A DNA stretch of 64,000 bases from Pseudomonas sp. efr-133-TYG-5 (GTDB lineage Bacteria > Pseudomonadota > Gammaproteobacteria > Pseudomonadales > Pseudomonadaceae): positions 124,001 through 188,000 of the forward strand of contig NZ_JARVSM010000006.1 of the NCBI RefSeq assembly GCF_030209175.1, read 5' to 3'. Positions within the stretch are counted from its first letter, which is position 1; every line of letters starts with the position of its first letter. The position numbers and the translations under genes were made by a program. This document shows, in pieces, positions 1-8,472 of the stretch. The notes beneath the pieces are model-generated. The model was not told the DNA's origin, searched no databases, and saw only the letters and a list, made by a program, of their open reading frames with translations.

Positions 1-2802
1 AAAAGCTATACGCGCCCCGGTGAATCCACGGTCTACGTGTACCTGCGCGACACCACCAGTGCCAAGGACATCCCGGAAATCTGGTACCAGGTGCGCAAGA
101 AGATCGACGACATCCGCGGCCAGTTTCCCCAGGGCATTCAAGGGCCGGGCTTCAATGACGAGTTCGGTGACGTCTATGGCTCGGTCTACGCCTTCACCGC
201 TGACGGCCTGACCATGCGCCAGTTGCGCGACTACGTCGAACAGGCGCGCGCCGAGATCCGCAATGTGCCGGGGCTGGGCAAGATCGAGATGGTCGGCCAG
301 CAGGATGAAGTGATCTACCTGAACTTCTCCACGCGCAAACTGGCGGCGCTGGGCATCGATCAGCGCCAGGTGGTGCAGAGCCTGCAATCGCAGAACGCCG
401 TGACCCCGGCGGGTGTGATCGAGGCCGGTCCGGAGCGGATTTCCGTGCGCACCTCGGGCCAGTTCGCCTCGGAGAAGGATCTGGCCGAGGTCAATCTCAA
501 GCTCAATGACCGCTTCTATCGCCTGGCCGACATTGCCGACATCAGCCGCGGCTACGTCGACCCGGCCACACCGCAATTCCGTTTCGACGGCAAACCGGCC
601 ATCGGCCTGGCGATTGCCATGCAGAAGGGTGGCAACGTCCAGGAGTTCGGCAAGGCCCTGCATGAGCGCATCGACCAACTGACCGCGGACTTGCCGGTCG
701 GCGTCGGCGTGCACACGGTGTCCGATCAGGCCGTCGTGGTGGAAGAGGCCGTCGGCGGCTTTACCAGCGCGCTGTTCGAAGCGGTGATAATCGTGCTGGT
801 GGTGAGCTTCATCAGCCTCGGCGTGCGCGCCGGGCTGGTGGTGGCGTGTTCGATTCCGCTGGTGCTGGCGATGGTGTTCGTGTTCATGGAATACAGCGGC
901 ATCACCATGCAGCGGATTTCCCTCGGTGCGCTGATCATCGCCCTCGGCCTGCTGGTGGACGACGCAATGATTACCGTGGAGATGATGGTCACGCGCCTGG
1001 AAATGGGCGAGACCAAGGAGCAGGCCGCCACGTTCGCCTACACCTCGACAGCGTTCCCGATGCTCACCGGTACGCTGGTGACGGTCGCCGGTTTTGTGCC
1101 GATCGGCCTCAACGCCAGCTCCGCCGGCGAGTACACCTTCACCCTGTTCGCGGTGATCGCGGTGGCCATGCTGGTGTCGTGGATCGTCGCCGTGCTGTTC
1201 GCCCCGGTGATCGGCGTGCACATCCTCAGCGCCAACGTCAAAGCCCATGAGGGCGAGCCCGGGCGCATCGGGCGCGCGTTCAACCATGGCTTGCTGTGGT
1301 CGATGCGCAACCGCTGGTGGGCGATCGGCATCACCGTGCTGTGCTTTGTCCTCGCGGTGTTCTGCATGCGGTTCGTGCAGAACCAGTTCTTCCCGTCGTC
1401 CGACCGGCCGGAAATCCTCGTCGATCTCAACCTGCCGCAAAATGCGTCCATCGACGAAACCCGCAAGGCCGTCGACAAGCTGGAAGCGACACTCAAGGGC
1501 GACCCGGACATCGTGCGCTGGAGCACCTACATCGGTCAGGGAGCAATCCGTTTCTACCTGCCGCTGGACCAGCAACTGCAGAACCCGTACTACGCGCAAC
1601 TGGTGATCGTCAGCAAAAACTTCGAGTCCCGCGAGGCCCTCAGCCAACGCCTGCGGGAGCGCCTGCGCAAGGACTTCGTCGGCATCGGCAGCTACGTGCA
1701 GGCGCTGGAAATGGGCCCGCCGGTCGGCCGGCCGATCCAGTACCGGGTCAGCGGCAAGGACATCGATCAGGTGCGCCGCCACGCCATCGACCTGGCCACC
1801 GAGCTGGACAAGAACCCGCACATCGGCGAGATCATCTACGACTGGAACGAGCCGGGCAAAGTCCTGCGCATCGACATCGCCCAGGACAAGGCGCGCCAGC
1901 TCGGCCTGTCGTCGGAGGACGTGGCCAACCTGATGAACAGCATCGTCAGCGGCTCGCCGTTGACCCAGGTCGATGACGATATCTACCTGATCAACGTCGT
2001 CGGCCGCGCCGTCGATTCCGAACGCGGCACGCCGGAAACCCTGCAGAACCTGCAGATCGTTACACCGGGCGGCACCTCGATTCCGCTGCTGGCGTTCGCC
2101 ACGGTGCGCTATGAACTCGAGCAGCCTCTGGTGTGGCGCCGCGACCGCTTGCCGACCATCACCATCAAGGCCTCGGTGCGCGACGAGATCCAGCCGACCG
2201 ATCTGGTGAAAGTCCTCAAGCCGTCAATCGATGCCTTCGCCGCCAAATTGCCGGTGGGCTACAAGGTCGCCACGGGCGGCACGGTCGAGGAGAGCGGCAA
2301 GGCGCAGGGGCCGATTGCCAAGGTGCTGCCGTTGATGCTGTTCCTCATGGCGACCTTCCTGATGATCCAGTTGCACAGCGTGCAGAAGATGTTCCTGGTG
2401 GCCAGTGTCGCGCCGCTGGGGCTGATCGGCGTGGTGCTGGCGTTGGTACCGACTGGCACGCCGATGGGCTTCGTGGCGATCCTCGGGATTCTGGCGCTGA
2501 TCGGCATCATCATCCGCAACTCGGTGATTCTGGTGACGCAGATCGATGAATACGAGCAGAAGGGCTATGCGCCGTGGGATGCCGTGGTGGAAGCCACCGA
2601 GCACCGCCGCCGACCGATTCTGTTGACGGCCGCCGCGGCGAGCATGGGCATGATCCCGATCGCCCGCGAAGTGTTCTGGGGACCGATGGCGTACGCGATG
2701 ATCGGCGGGATTGTCGTCGCGACACTGCTGACGCTGCTGTTTCTGCCGGCGCTGTATGTGGCCTGGTACAAGATTCGCGAGCCGCAGAAAACGTCTGCCT
2801 GA
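1..2802 (+). CDS. RND-family efflux transporter permease (5' end outside window)
   Basis: Inner-membrane proton-driven permease of the AcrB-like (HAE1) family, expected to work with a periplasmic adaptor and an outer-membrane channel. The frame is open from base 1, so the gene starts upstream; 933 residues are visible and full-length relatives have just over 1000, so about 80 are missing. Two blocks of membrane segments flank large periplasmic loops. The proton-relay motif GLLVDDAMITVE is near visible residues 316-327, and the second membrane block begins near residue 775 (LPLMLFLMATFLMIQL). The adaptor gene is presumably upstream. Substrate cannot be told from sequence. Family assignment is firm; the subfamily is not. 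Confidence 0.93.
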   Translation, partial: KSYTRPGESTVYVYLRDTTSAKDIPEIWYQVRKKIDDIRGQFPQGIQGPGFNDEFGDVYGSVYAFTADGLTMRQLRDYVEQARAEIRNVPGLGKIEMVGQQDEVIYLNFSTRKLAALGIDQRQVVQSLQSQNAVTPAGVIEAGPERISVRTSGQFASEKDLAEVNLKLNDRFYRLADIADISRGYVDPATPQFRFDGKPAIGLAIAMQKGGNVQEFGKALHERIDQLTADLPVGVGVHTVSDQAVVVEEAVGGFTSALFEAVIIVLVVSFISLGVRAGLVVACSIPLVLAMVFVFMEYSGITMQRISLGALIIALGLLVDDAMITVEMMVTRLEMGETKEQAATFAYTSTAFPMLTGTLVTVAGFVPIGLNASSAGEYTFTLFAVIAVAMLVSWIVAVLFAPVIGVHILSANVKAHEGEPGRIGRAFNHGLLWSMRNRWWAIGITVLCFVLAVFCMRFVQNQFFPSSDRPEILVDLNLPQNASIDETRKAVDKLEATLKGDPDIVRWSTYIGQGAIRFYLPLDQQLQNPYYAQLVIVSKNFESREALSQRLRERLRKDFVGIGSYVQALEMGPPVGRPIQYRVSGKDIDQVRRHAIDLATELDKNPHIGEIIYDWNEPGKVLRIDIAQDKARQLGLSSEDVANLMNSIVSGSPLTQVDDDIYLINVVGRAVDSERGTPETLQNLQIVTPGGTSIPLLAFATVRYELEQPLVWRRDRLPTITIKASVRDEIQPTDLVKVLKPSIDAFAAKLPVGYKVATGGTVEESGKAQGPIAKVLPLMLFLMATFLMIQLHSVQKMFLVASVAPLGLIGVVLALVPTGTPMGFVAILGILALIGIIIRNSVILVTQIDEYEQKGYAPWDAVVEATEHRRRPILLTAAAASMGMIPIAREVFWGPMAYAMIGGIVVATLLTLLFLPALYVAWYKIREPQKTSA

Positions 2803-2886
2803 GGATAAAACCACAGCTCGCCGCTGGCGCCCGCTCCGGCAGGGGATTTGCTCAAGGAGCATGCGCTGGCGGCGGTCTTCGGCGCT

Positions 2887-3516
2887 TTAGCCCAGCCGCC
2901 GCCAGACACTGGCCAGCCACGGCTGCTGCTCGCGTGGCAGCCCTGCCGGCCGGTAGTAATGCTCCAGCTCGACAAACCCGGCCGCCGTCAGCAACTGTTG
3001 CCACGCCGCGAGATCGTGATAGGCGCCAAAGCGCTGGCCGTTCCAGCCTTCCTGGTTGTCGCCACGCGGATTGGAACTGAACAGCACGCCGCCCGGCTTC
3101 AATGTCGCGTGCAGCTGGCGGAGTACCCGCGGCAATTCCTGCAATGGCACGTGAAACAGCACGGCGTTGGCAAAGATCCCGTCGAAGCGCCCGGCCGGTA
3201 AATCGAGTTTGAGGAAGTCCTGCTGCCAGACCTCGCAGCCACTGTCCTGGCGCGCCATCCGCGCAAATTCCTGCGAACCGTCGAGGCCAACCGCGGTGTG
3301 GCCCAGGCGCGTGAAGGTCTGCAGGTCCCGCCCCGGCCCGCAGCCGAAATCGAGAATCTGCAACGGCGCTTCAGCTTGGATATGGCGCAGCAGCGCCGCG
3401 ATGTTCTGGCTGACATCGTGATCGCGGGTGCCTTGGCGAAAGCTCTCGGCCACGGCGTTGTAGTTGCCCAGGGTGGTGGCGGTGATCTGTTCGAGGTCGT
3501 CGGGGGTATGTTTCAT
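2887..3516 (-). CDS. class I SAM-dependent methyltransferase
   Basis: A 209-residue Rossmann-fold methyltransferase. Motif I, ILDFGCGPGRDL, is at residues 54-65, followed by the acidic strand end GLDGS and the motif-IV-like FDGIFANAVLFHVP. The C-terminal LKPGGVLFSSNPRGDN is typical of the methyltransferase-11/25 group. The start chosen is the ATG of MKHTPDD; a TTG 18 bases upstream also lies in frame, and neither has a good ribosome-binding site. The gene converges on the RND permease gene with an 84-bp gap. Substrate unknown; small-molecule methylation is more likely than nucleic acid, by size and lack of extra domains. Confidence 0.85.
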   Translation of the reverse strand: MKHTPDDLEQITATTLGNYNAVAESFRQGTRDHDVSQNIAALLRHIQAEAPLQILDFGCGPGRDLQTFTRLGHTAVGLDGSQEFARMARQDSGCEVWQQDFLKLDLPAGRFDGIFANAVLFHVPLQELPRVLRQLHATLKPGGVLFSSNPRGDNQEGWNGQRFGAYHDLAAWQQLLTAAGFVELEHYYRPAGLPREQQPWLASVWRRLG

Positions 3517-3651
3517 GGTCGGGGGCGCGGGCAATGGAGGTGGGCCGAATATACGCCATGACGCCGCGCCGCGCAGTGCATCGCAACCTGGCTCGCTCCC
3601 GCACCGCCGCGGTGCTCGCTGAACCTCAACGCTGGGAGCGAGGCGCCGGGC

Positions 3652-4008
3652 TCAGCGCTGTTTCATGCCCAGGCAATCGATCGAGCGATCGACCATCGCC
3701 TTGGCGATTTCCAGCAGATGCCAGACCGAGAACACCATGGCGCGGTCCGCGCCGTCGAGGTGATCGCCGCACTGGTGCGCAGTGACCGAGGCGCAGCGCA
3801 GCAGGTCGGCGACGTACAGCTGCGCGTCCTCGAGGCTGACGTCTTCGCTGATGTTGTACACGCGCAGCGGCCCGGCAGCGGTGGTCTGGTTACCGGTCAG
3901 GTGAGAATCGACCGCACGGCAGAGTGCGGAGCGATCCTTGAGCAGATCCTCGGTGAAACTCTTGTTGGAAGCGAGACTGAGCGGCGGATCGGGAATGCTT
4001 TTGTCCAT
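3652..4008 (-). CDS. small DUF6124-type hypothetical protein
   Basis: A 118-residue soluble protein without signal peptide or membrane segment. It resembles a Pseudomonas family (DUF6124 as I recall it) in having a disordered, proline-rich N-terminus (MDKSIPDPPLS) followed by a helical region with LYVADLLRCASVTAHQCGDHLDG and VFSVWHLLEIAKAMVD. The start is set by an AGGAG sequence correctly spaced before ATG 4008; an upstream in-frame start lacks one. These proteins often occur as several paralogues per genome and have no established function. It stands alone, followed upstream by a long non-coding stretch. Confidence 0.7.
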   Translation of the reverse strand: MDKSIPDPPLSLASNKSFTEDLLKDRSALCRAVDSHLTGNQTTAAGPLRVYNISEDVSLEDAQLYVADLLRCASVTAHQCGDHLDGADRAMVFSVWHLLEIAKAMVDRSIDCLGMKQR

Positions 4009-4375
4009 GGGTAAACTCCTGGCGTTAGTGGGAGCCAACCATTTCGCGACTAAACGATCAGGGCGGCGGCTGCACGCAGGTTAGTCGCCGGCCGCCAGGA
4101 AACCGGTGCACCCGAGAGTGCCCTGCGCACAACCACCATTGAACCGGTGGAGCTGTGCGCCCAGCGAAATCCGAGCGACTAAACCCGATCACTGCGGGAC
4201 AGTGATAATCGGAGATTAGCCAGCGCATTTTTCAGGCACAAGCGCACGAAATCATCTAGGAATCGTCCTGCAAATGAATGTGAAGCCGCCTCGCGAATCG
4301 AGCAGTTTCCTGTGGGAAAAATCCGATTTTTGCCAAGGATATTGCCGCAAATAAGCGCAGATTCACGCCGTGTGC
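4009..4375. other. intergenic region, no gene seen
   Basis: This stretch between the DUF6124-type gene and metI has no convincing coding sequence. A 78-codon minus-strand frame (4179-4415) lacks a ribosome-binding site and its start overlaps the hairpin after metI. It holds scattered short GC-rich inverted repeats and must contain the promoter of the DUF6124-type gene near its left end. I see no REP element in it. Confidence 0.5.
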
Positions 4376-4408
4376 CGGCCACGCTGAAATCGGCGTTCAG
4401 CGTGGCCG
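4376..4408 (-). terminator. strong hairpin after metI
   Basis: Perfect 13-bp inverted repeat with arms 4376-4388 and 4396-4408 (CGGCCACGCTGAA and its complement) and a 7-base loop, 13 bases after the metI stop. No U-run follows on the minus strand, so it may stabilise the 3' end rather than act as a classical intrinsic terminator. Confidence 0.6.
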
Positions 4409-4421
4409 TGAACACAGCGTT

Positions 4422-5066
4422 TCAGCGCTTGTTCAACCCTCGCGCCAGGCGATCGCCGCCGAGCTGAATCACGGCCACCAGCGCCACCAGCAACACGATC
4501 ACGGTGAGCATGATCTGGCTGTCGAAACGCTGGTAGCCGTAGCGGTAGGCGATGTCGCCGAGCCCGCCGGCACCGATCGCCCCGGCCATGGCCGACGAGT
4601 TGATCATCGTCACCAGGGTGATGGTGAACCCGCCGACGATGCCCGGCAGCGCTTCGGGCAGCAGCACGTGCCAGACGATGTGCCAGCGCCGGCAGCCCAT
4701 GGCCTGCGCGGCTTCGATCAGGCCATGATCGACCTCGCGCAGACTCACCTCGGCGATCCGCGCGAAGAACGGCGTCGCCGCGATGGTCAGCGGCACCACC
4801 GCCGCCCACACACCGTAGGTGGTGCCGACGATCAGCCGGGTGAACGGAATCAGCGCCACCATCAGGATCAGGAACGGAATCGAGCGGAACAGATTGACGA
4901 ACGCCCCGAGCGCTCGGTTCAGCACGGGCGCGGCATAAATGCCGCCCTTGTCGCTGGTGACCAGAATCACCGCCATCGGAATCCCCACCAGCAAGGCGAT
5001 CAGCGAGGACACGCCGACCATCAGGAAGGTGTCGATGAACCCTTGCAGCAAACGCTCAAACCACAT
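4422..5066 (-). CDS. metI: methionine-type ABC transporter permease
   Basis: A 214-residue inner-membrane permease of the MetI family, with five or so hydrophobic segments and the ATPase-contact EAA loop IEAAQAMGCRRWHIVWHVLL around residues 112-131. It forms an importer with MetN and MetQ, the genes immediately upstream. Its start lies 11 bases inside the end of metN, so the two are translationally coupled. Because the set follows organosulfur monooxygenase genes, it may import methionine, methionine sulfoxide or another thio-compound under sulfur limitation; that substrate is inference. A strong hairpin follows the stop. Confidence 0.93.
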   Translation of the reverse strand: MWFERLLQGFIDTFLMVGVSSLIALLVGIPMAVILVTSDKGGIYAAPVLNRALGAFVNLFRSIPFLILMVALIPFTRLIVGTTYGVWAAVVPLTIAATPFFARIAEVSLREVDHGLIEAAQAMGCRRWHIVWHVLLPEALPGIVGGFTITLVTMINSSAMAGAIGAGGLGDIAYRYGYQRFDSQIMLTVIVLLVALVAVIQLGGDRLARGLNKR

Positions 5067-6177
5067 AACCCAGCACCTCCACCCGTTGTGCCCACTGACT
5101 GGCGCGCTGGCGCAATTGCTCGGCGTTCAACGGCGAACCGGCGACGGCCAGCAGCAGTTGTCCGAGGGCATGGCCCTGAATCCGTTCGACGCCGCCCTGG
5201 AGCAGTTTCACTCGCCCACCGAGGGCGCTGAACAACGCCGCCAGATCCGGTTCGTCAGTGGCGCTGCCAGTGAACTGCAGACGCAGCACCAGCTCCGCCT
5301 CGGTCGACGACGGTTGCGCCTGCAGACGACGCTGCAGTTCTTCCGGCAAGGCGTGTTGCAGCGGCGCCAGCAGGGTCTGGCTGACCTCATGCTGCGGATT
5401 GCCGAACACCTCCCAGACCGGCCCGTGTTCGACGATGCGCCCGTGCTCCAGTACCACCACGCGGTCGCAGATCTCGCGGATCACCGCCATCTCGTGGGTA
5501 ATCAGCACGATGGTCAGGCCCAGGCGCCGGTTGATCTCGCGCAGCAGGCCGAGGATCGACTGGGTGGTTTCCGGGTCCAGCGCCGAGGTGGCTTCGTCGC
5601 AGAGCAGAATGTCCGGGTCGTGCACCAGCGCCCGGGCGATGCCGACACGCTGCTTCTGGCCACCGGAAAGCTGCGCCGGGTAGGCCTGGTGCTTGGCTTG
5701 CAGGCCGACCAGTTCCAGCAGTTCGCGGACTTTTCGTTGCCGTTGTTGTTTGCCGACGCCAGCGACTTTCAATGGCAGTTCGACGTTCTGCCAGACGGTC
5801 TTGGCCGACATCAGGTTGAAGTGCTGGAAGATCATGCCGATGCGCCGGCGCAGGGCGACGAGGCGATCCTCGTCGAACTCGCCGATGTCGACCTGATCGA
5901 TCAGCACCCGGCCAGCCGTCGGTTGTTCGAGGCGATTGATGGTGCGGATCAGCGAGGACTTGCCCGCACCGCTGCGGCCGATGATGCCGAACACTTCGCC
6001 GCGCTGGATCGCCAGGTCGATGCCTTGCAGGGCCGCGACCGGGCCTTGCCGACCCTCGTAGGTTTTACCCAGGCCGATGAAGCGCACGTGGGCGCGATTC
6101 AGCTCGGGATGCAGTTCGGTTTTTTCAGCATTTCGGGGCTCTGGAATATCCAGTCGCCGTTGGATGGCGGCCGTCAC
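5056..6177 (-). CDS. metN: methionine-type ABC transporter ATP-binding protein
   Basis: A 373-residue ATPase with Walker A GRSGAGKSS, signature LSGGQKQRVGIARAL, Walker B ILLCDEATSALDP and H-loop ITHEMAVI. A C-terminal extension of about 100 residues fits the NIL regulatory domain, which binds methionine and inhibits transport in the E. coli homologue. The start chosen is GTG 6177, one base after the metQ stop; the open frame runs 57 bases further but would overlap metQ. The N-terminus is about 25 residues longer than E. coli MetN, as seen in other Pseudomonas copies. It overlaps metI by 11 bases. Confidence 0.93.
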   Translation of the reverse strand: MTAAIQRRLDIPEPRNAEKTELHPELNRAHVRFIGLGKTYEGRQGPVAALQGIDLAIQRGEVFGIIGRSGAGKSSLIRTINRLEQPTAGRVLIDQVDIGEFDEDRLVALRRRIGMIFQHFNLMSAKTVWQNVELPLKVAGVGKQQRQRKVRELLELVGLQAKHQAYPAQLSGGQKQRVGIARALVHDPDILLCDEATSALDPETTQSILGLLREINRRLGLTIVLITHEMAVIREICDRVVVLEHGRIVEHGPVWEVFGNPQHEVSQTLLAPLQHALPEELQRRLQAQPSSTEAELVLRLQFTGSATDEPDLAALFSALGGRVKLLQGGVERIQGHALGQLLLAVAGSPLNAEQLRQRASQWAQRVEVLGYVV

Positions 6178-6178
6178 C

Positions 6179-6988
6179 TCAGCTCTCCCAACCGGCCTGG
6201 TACAGCTTGCCGTGGGCCTTGTCCAGCGCGGCACGCACGGCCGGCGAGTGCTGGTAGATGTCGACGAATTTGATCAGCCGCGGGTCGGTCTTGCTCTTGG
6301 GCTGGATCACGAACTGAATCACGTATTCCTTGTGATCGAGGCCGTCGAACAGCAGCGCCGAGCCGGCGTCGAAGGTCTTGGCCAGACGGATGTAGGCCGG
6401 GTAGCCCTGGACCAGATCGGCGTCGTCGTAGGCGCGCACCAGTTGCACGGCTTCGACTTGCAGGATCTTGATCTTCTTCGGGTTGGCGACGATGTCGTCT
6501 TCGGTGGCCTTGTAGCCGACGCCCGGCTTCAGGGTGATCAGGCCGGCCTTGGCCAGCAGTTGCAGGCCGCGCCCGCTGTTGATCGGGTCGTTGGCGATGG
6601 CGACGCTGGCGCCTTCGGGCAGCTCGTCGAAGCTTTTGTATTTCTTCGAGTACAGGCCGACGTTGTTGATGATCCCCGGGGCGAACGGCACCAGGTCGAA
6701 CCCGGAGGCTGCCTTGGCGTTTTCCAGGAACGGGATGTGCTGGAAGTAGTTCACGTCGATGTCGCCGGCGGCGAGGCTGACGTTGGGTGCGATCCAGTCG
6801 GTGAACTCTACCAGCTCGACCTTCAGGCCTTGCTTGGACGCCTCTTCCACGGCGGCTTCCAGCGGAATGGCGAAAGCGGCGGTGGTGCCGATTTTCAGGG
6901 GCGCATCGGCGGCAAAAACTGCCGAGCTGAACAGGCCGAAGGCCAGGGCCAGTGCTTTGACTGGGTGGGTCAGGCGTTTCTTGGTCAT
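6179..6988 (-). CDS. metQ: MetQ-type periplasmic substrate-binding protein
   Basis: A 269-residue NlpA/MetQ-family binding protein. The signal peptide ends at FSSAVFA-AD and has no lipobox cysteine, so the mature protein is periplasmic rather than a lipoprotein. Family hallmarks include DWIAPNVSLAAGDIDVNYFQH and NNVGLYSKKYKSFDELPEGA. The start is ATG 6988 (MTKKRLTHP); further upstream the frame runs into a REP doublet. It is the first gene of the metQNI set and follows the flavin monooxygenase gene by 125 bases filled mostly by that doublet, so it may be read from the same promoter at reduced level. Confidence 0.92.
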   Translation of the reverse strand: MTKKRLTHPVKALALAFGLFSSAVFAADAPLKIGTTAAFAIPLEAAVEEASKQGLKVELVEFTDWIAPNVSLAAGDIDVNYFQHIPFLENAKAASGFDLVPFAPGIINNVGLYSKKYKSFDELPEGASVAIANDPINSGRGLQLLAKAGLITLKPGVGYKATEDDIVANPKKIKILQVEAVQLVRAYDDADLVQGYPAYIRLAKTFDAGSALLFDGLDHKEYVIQFVIQPKSKTDPRLIKFVDIYQHSPAVRAALDKAHGKLYQAGWES

Positions 6989-7035
6989 GGTGGTTTTCCA
7001 GTCAGTGCATAAAGTTTGTGGTGTCTGTTCGGGCC

Positions 7036-7112
7036 TCTTCGCTGGCAAGCCAGCTCCCACAGGTTTTGTGAACGCCACAGACCCTTGTGGGAGCTGGCTT
7101 GCCAGCAAAGCT
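7036..7112. repeat. REP doublet (REPIN)
   Basis: Two inverted copies of a REP hairpin: one near 7041-7063 (GCTGGCAAGCCAGCTCCCAC) and its reverse complement at 7084-7110. This is the variant with CTGGC/GCCAG in the stem. It lies between the flavin monooxygenase gene and metQ and may form a hairpin that alters downstream expression. Confidence 0.88.
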
Positions 7113-7113
7113 T

Positions 7114-8472
7114 TTAATGTCGGTATGAAGACCCGGTGTGTTGCTCAGGTAACTGCGCCCCTGCGTGAAACAGTTTTTCGCGCAGGCTGCCACTCTCATA
7201 CGCGGTCTTGTACGAGCCACGCCGTTGCAGCTCCGGGATCACCAGGTCGATGAAATCGACATAGCTTTCCGGCGTGACAATGCGAGTCAGGTTGAAGCCG
7301 TCCAGGCCGGTTTCGGCGATCCACGATTCCAGTTCGTCCGCCACCTGTTCGGGCGAGCCGACCACGGTGATGTAGCGGCCGCCGAGGGCGTGCTGCTCGA
7401 GCAATTTGCGCCGGGTCCAGTCGTTGTTCTGCAGGTTTTTGGTGGCGGACTGGATCGCGTTGCTCTTGACGTACTGGATCGGTTCATCGATGGCGTACTG
7501 GGAAAAATCAATGCCGGTGGACGCCGAAAAATGCGCCACACCGGCCTCGGCGCTGGCGTAGCTCAGGTACTCGGCGTGCTTGACCCAGGCTGCTTCTTCG
7601 CTCTCGCCGACGATCACGTTGAGGCCCATGAACACCTTGATGTCCTCGGGGTTGCGCCCGGCTTCGACGGCGCTGGCGCGAACCTTGTCGACCTGGACTC
7701 GGGTCGACGGTTTGTTCTGGCCGCTGATGAACACGCACTCGGCGTGGCGTCCGGCGAACAGCAGGCCGCGATCGGAACTGCCGGCCTGGAACAGCACCGG
7801 CGTGCGTTGCGGCGACGGCTCGCACAAGTGATAACCGTCGACCTGATAGAACTCGCCCTGGTGCTCGACCTTGTGCACTTTCTCCGGTTGCGCGTAGATC
7901 CTTTGCGCAGGGTCATTGAGCACCGCATCATTTTCCCAGCTGCCTTCCCAGAGTTTGTAGAGCACTTCGAGGTACTCGTCGGCCTGGTCGTAACGCCGGT
8001 CGTGCTCGACCTGCGCACTGAGGCCCATGGCCTTGGCGGCGCTGTCGAGGTAACCGGTGACGATGTTCCAGCCCACCCGGCCGCGGCTCAGATGATCGAG
8101 GGTCGACATGCGCCGGGCGAACAGATACGGCGGCTCGTAGGTGAGGTTGGCGGTGAGGCCGAAACCGAGATTTTTCGTCACCGCAGCCATGGCCGAAACC
8201 AGCAGCAGCGGGTCGTTGACCGGCAACTGGATCGATTCTTTCAGGGTGACATCCACCGCGTTCTGGTAGACGTCGTACACGCCGACGATATCGGCGATGA
8301 ACAGCCCGTCGAAGAGGCCACGCTCGAGCAGTTGCGCCAGTTCGGTCCAGTACTCGAGGGTCTTGTACTGGGTCGAGGTGTCGCGCGGATGCGTCCACAA
8401 CCCGTGGTTGATGTGGCCGATGCAGTTCATGTTGAACGCATTGAGGAGGATTTTCTTTTTCGCCGCGCTCAT
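7114..8472 (-). CDS. DszA/NtaA-family FMN-dependent monooxygenase
   Basis: A 452-residue luciferase-like (LLM) flavin monooxygenase of the NtaA/SnaA/DszA subgroup, which uses FMNH2 from a separate reductase. Characteristic stretches are LLNAFNMNCIGHINHGLW at the N-terminus, the STLDHLSRGRVGWNIVTGYL core and VLFQAGSSDRG. Known relatives cleave C-S or C-N bonds in sulfones, sulfonates and chelators. Its start overlaps the upstream sfnB stop by one base (TGATG), so the genes are coupled, which supports a role in organosulfur oxidation. The exact substrate is not determinable; no flavin reductase gene is adjacent. Confidence 0.88.
   Translation of the reverse strand: MSAAKKKILLNAFNMNCIGHINHGLWTHPRDTSTQYKTLEYWTELAQLLERGLFDGLFIADIVGVYDVYQNAVDVTLKESIQLPVNDPLLLVSAMAAVTKNLGFGLTANLTYEPPYLFARRMSTLDHLSRGRVGWNIVTGYLDSAAKAMGLSAQVEHDRRYDQADEYLEVLYKLWEGSWENDAVLNDPAQRIYAQPEKVHKVEHQGEFYQVDGYHLCEPSPQRTPVLFQAGSSDRGLLFAGRHAECVFISGQNKPSTRVQVDKVRASAVEAGRNPEDIKVFMGLNVIVGESEEAAWVKHAEYLSYASAEAGVAHFSASTGIDFSQYAIDEPIQYVKSNAIQSATKNLQNNDWTRRKLLEQHALGGRYITVVGSPEQVADELESWIAETGLDGFNLTRIVTPESYVDFIDLVIPELQRRGSYKTAYESGSLREKLFHAGAQLPEQHTGSSYRH

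Noticed and set aside
3591..3646. Degenerate REP-like pair CTCGCTCCC...GGGAGCGAG
   Set aside because: Only nine bases match and the conserved stem of the other six doublets is missing.
4179..4415. 78-codon frame upstream of the DUF6124-type gene
   Set aside because: No ribosome-binding site, start lies in the hairpin after metI, no family resemblance.
6989..7035. SAM-type riboswitch before metQ
   Set aside because: The upstream DNA is the REP doublet and a coding gene; no riboswitch-like leader is visible.
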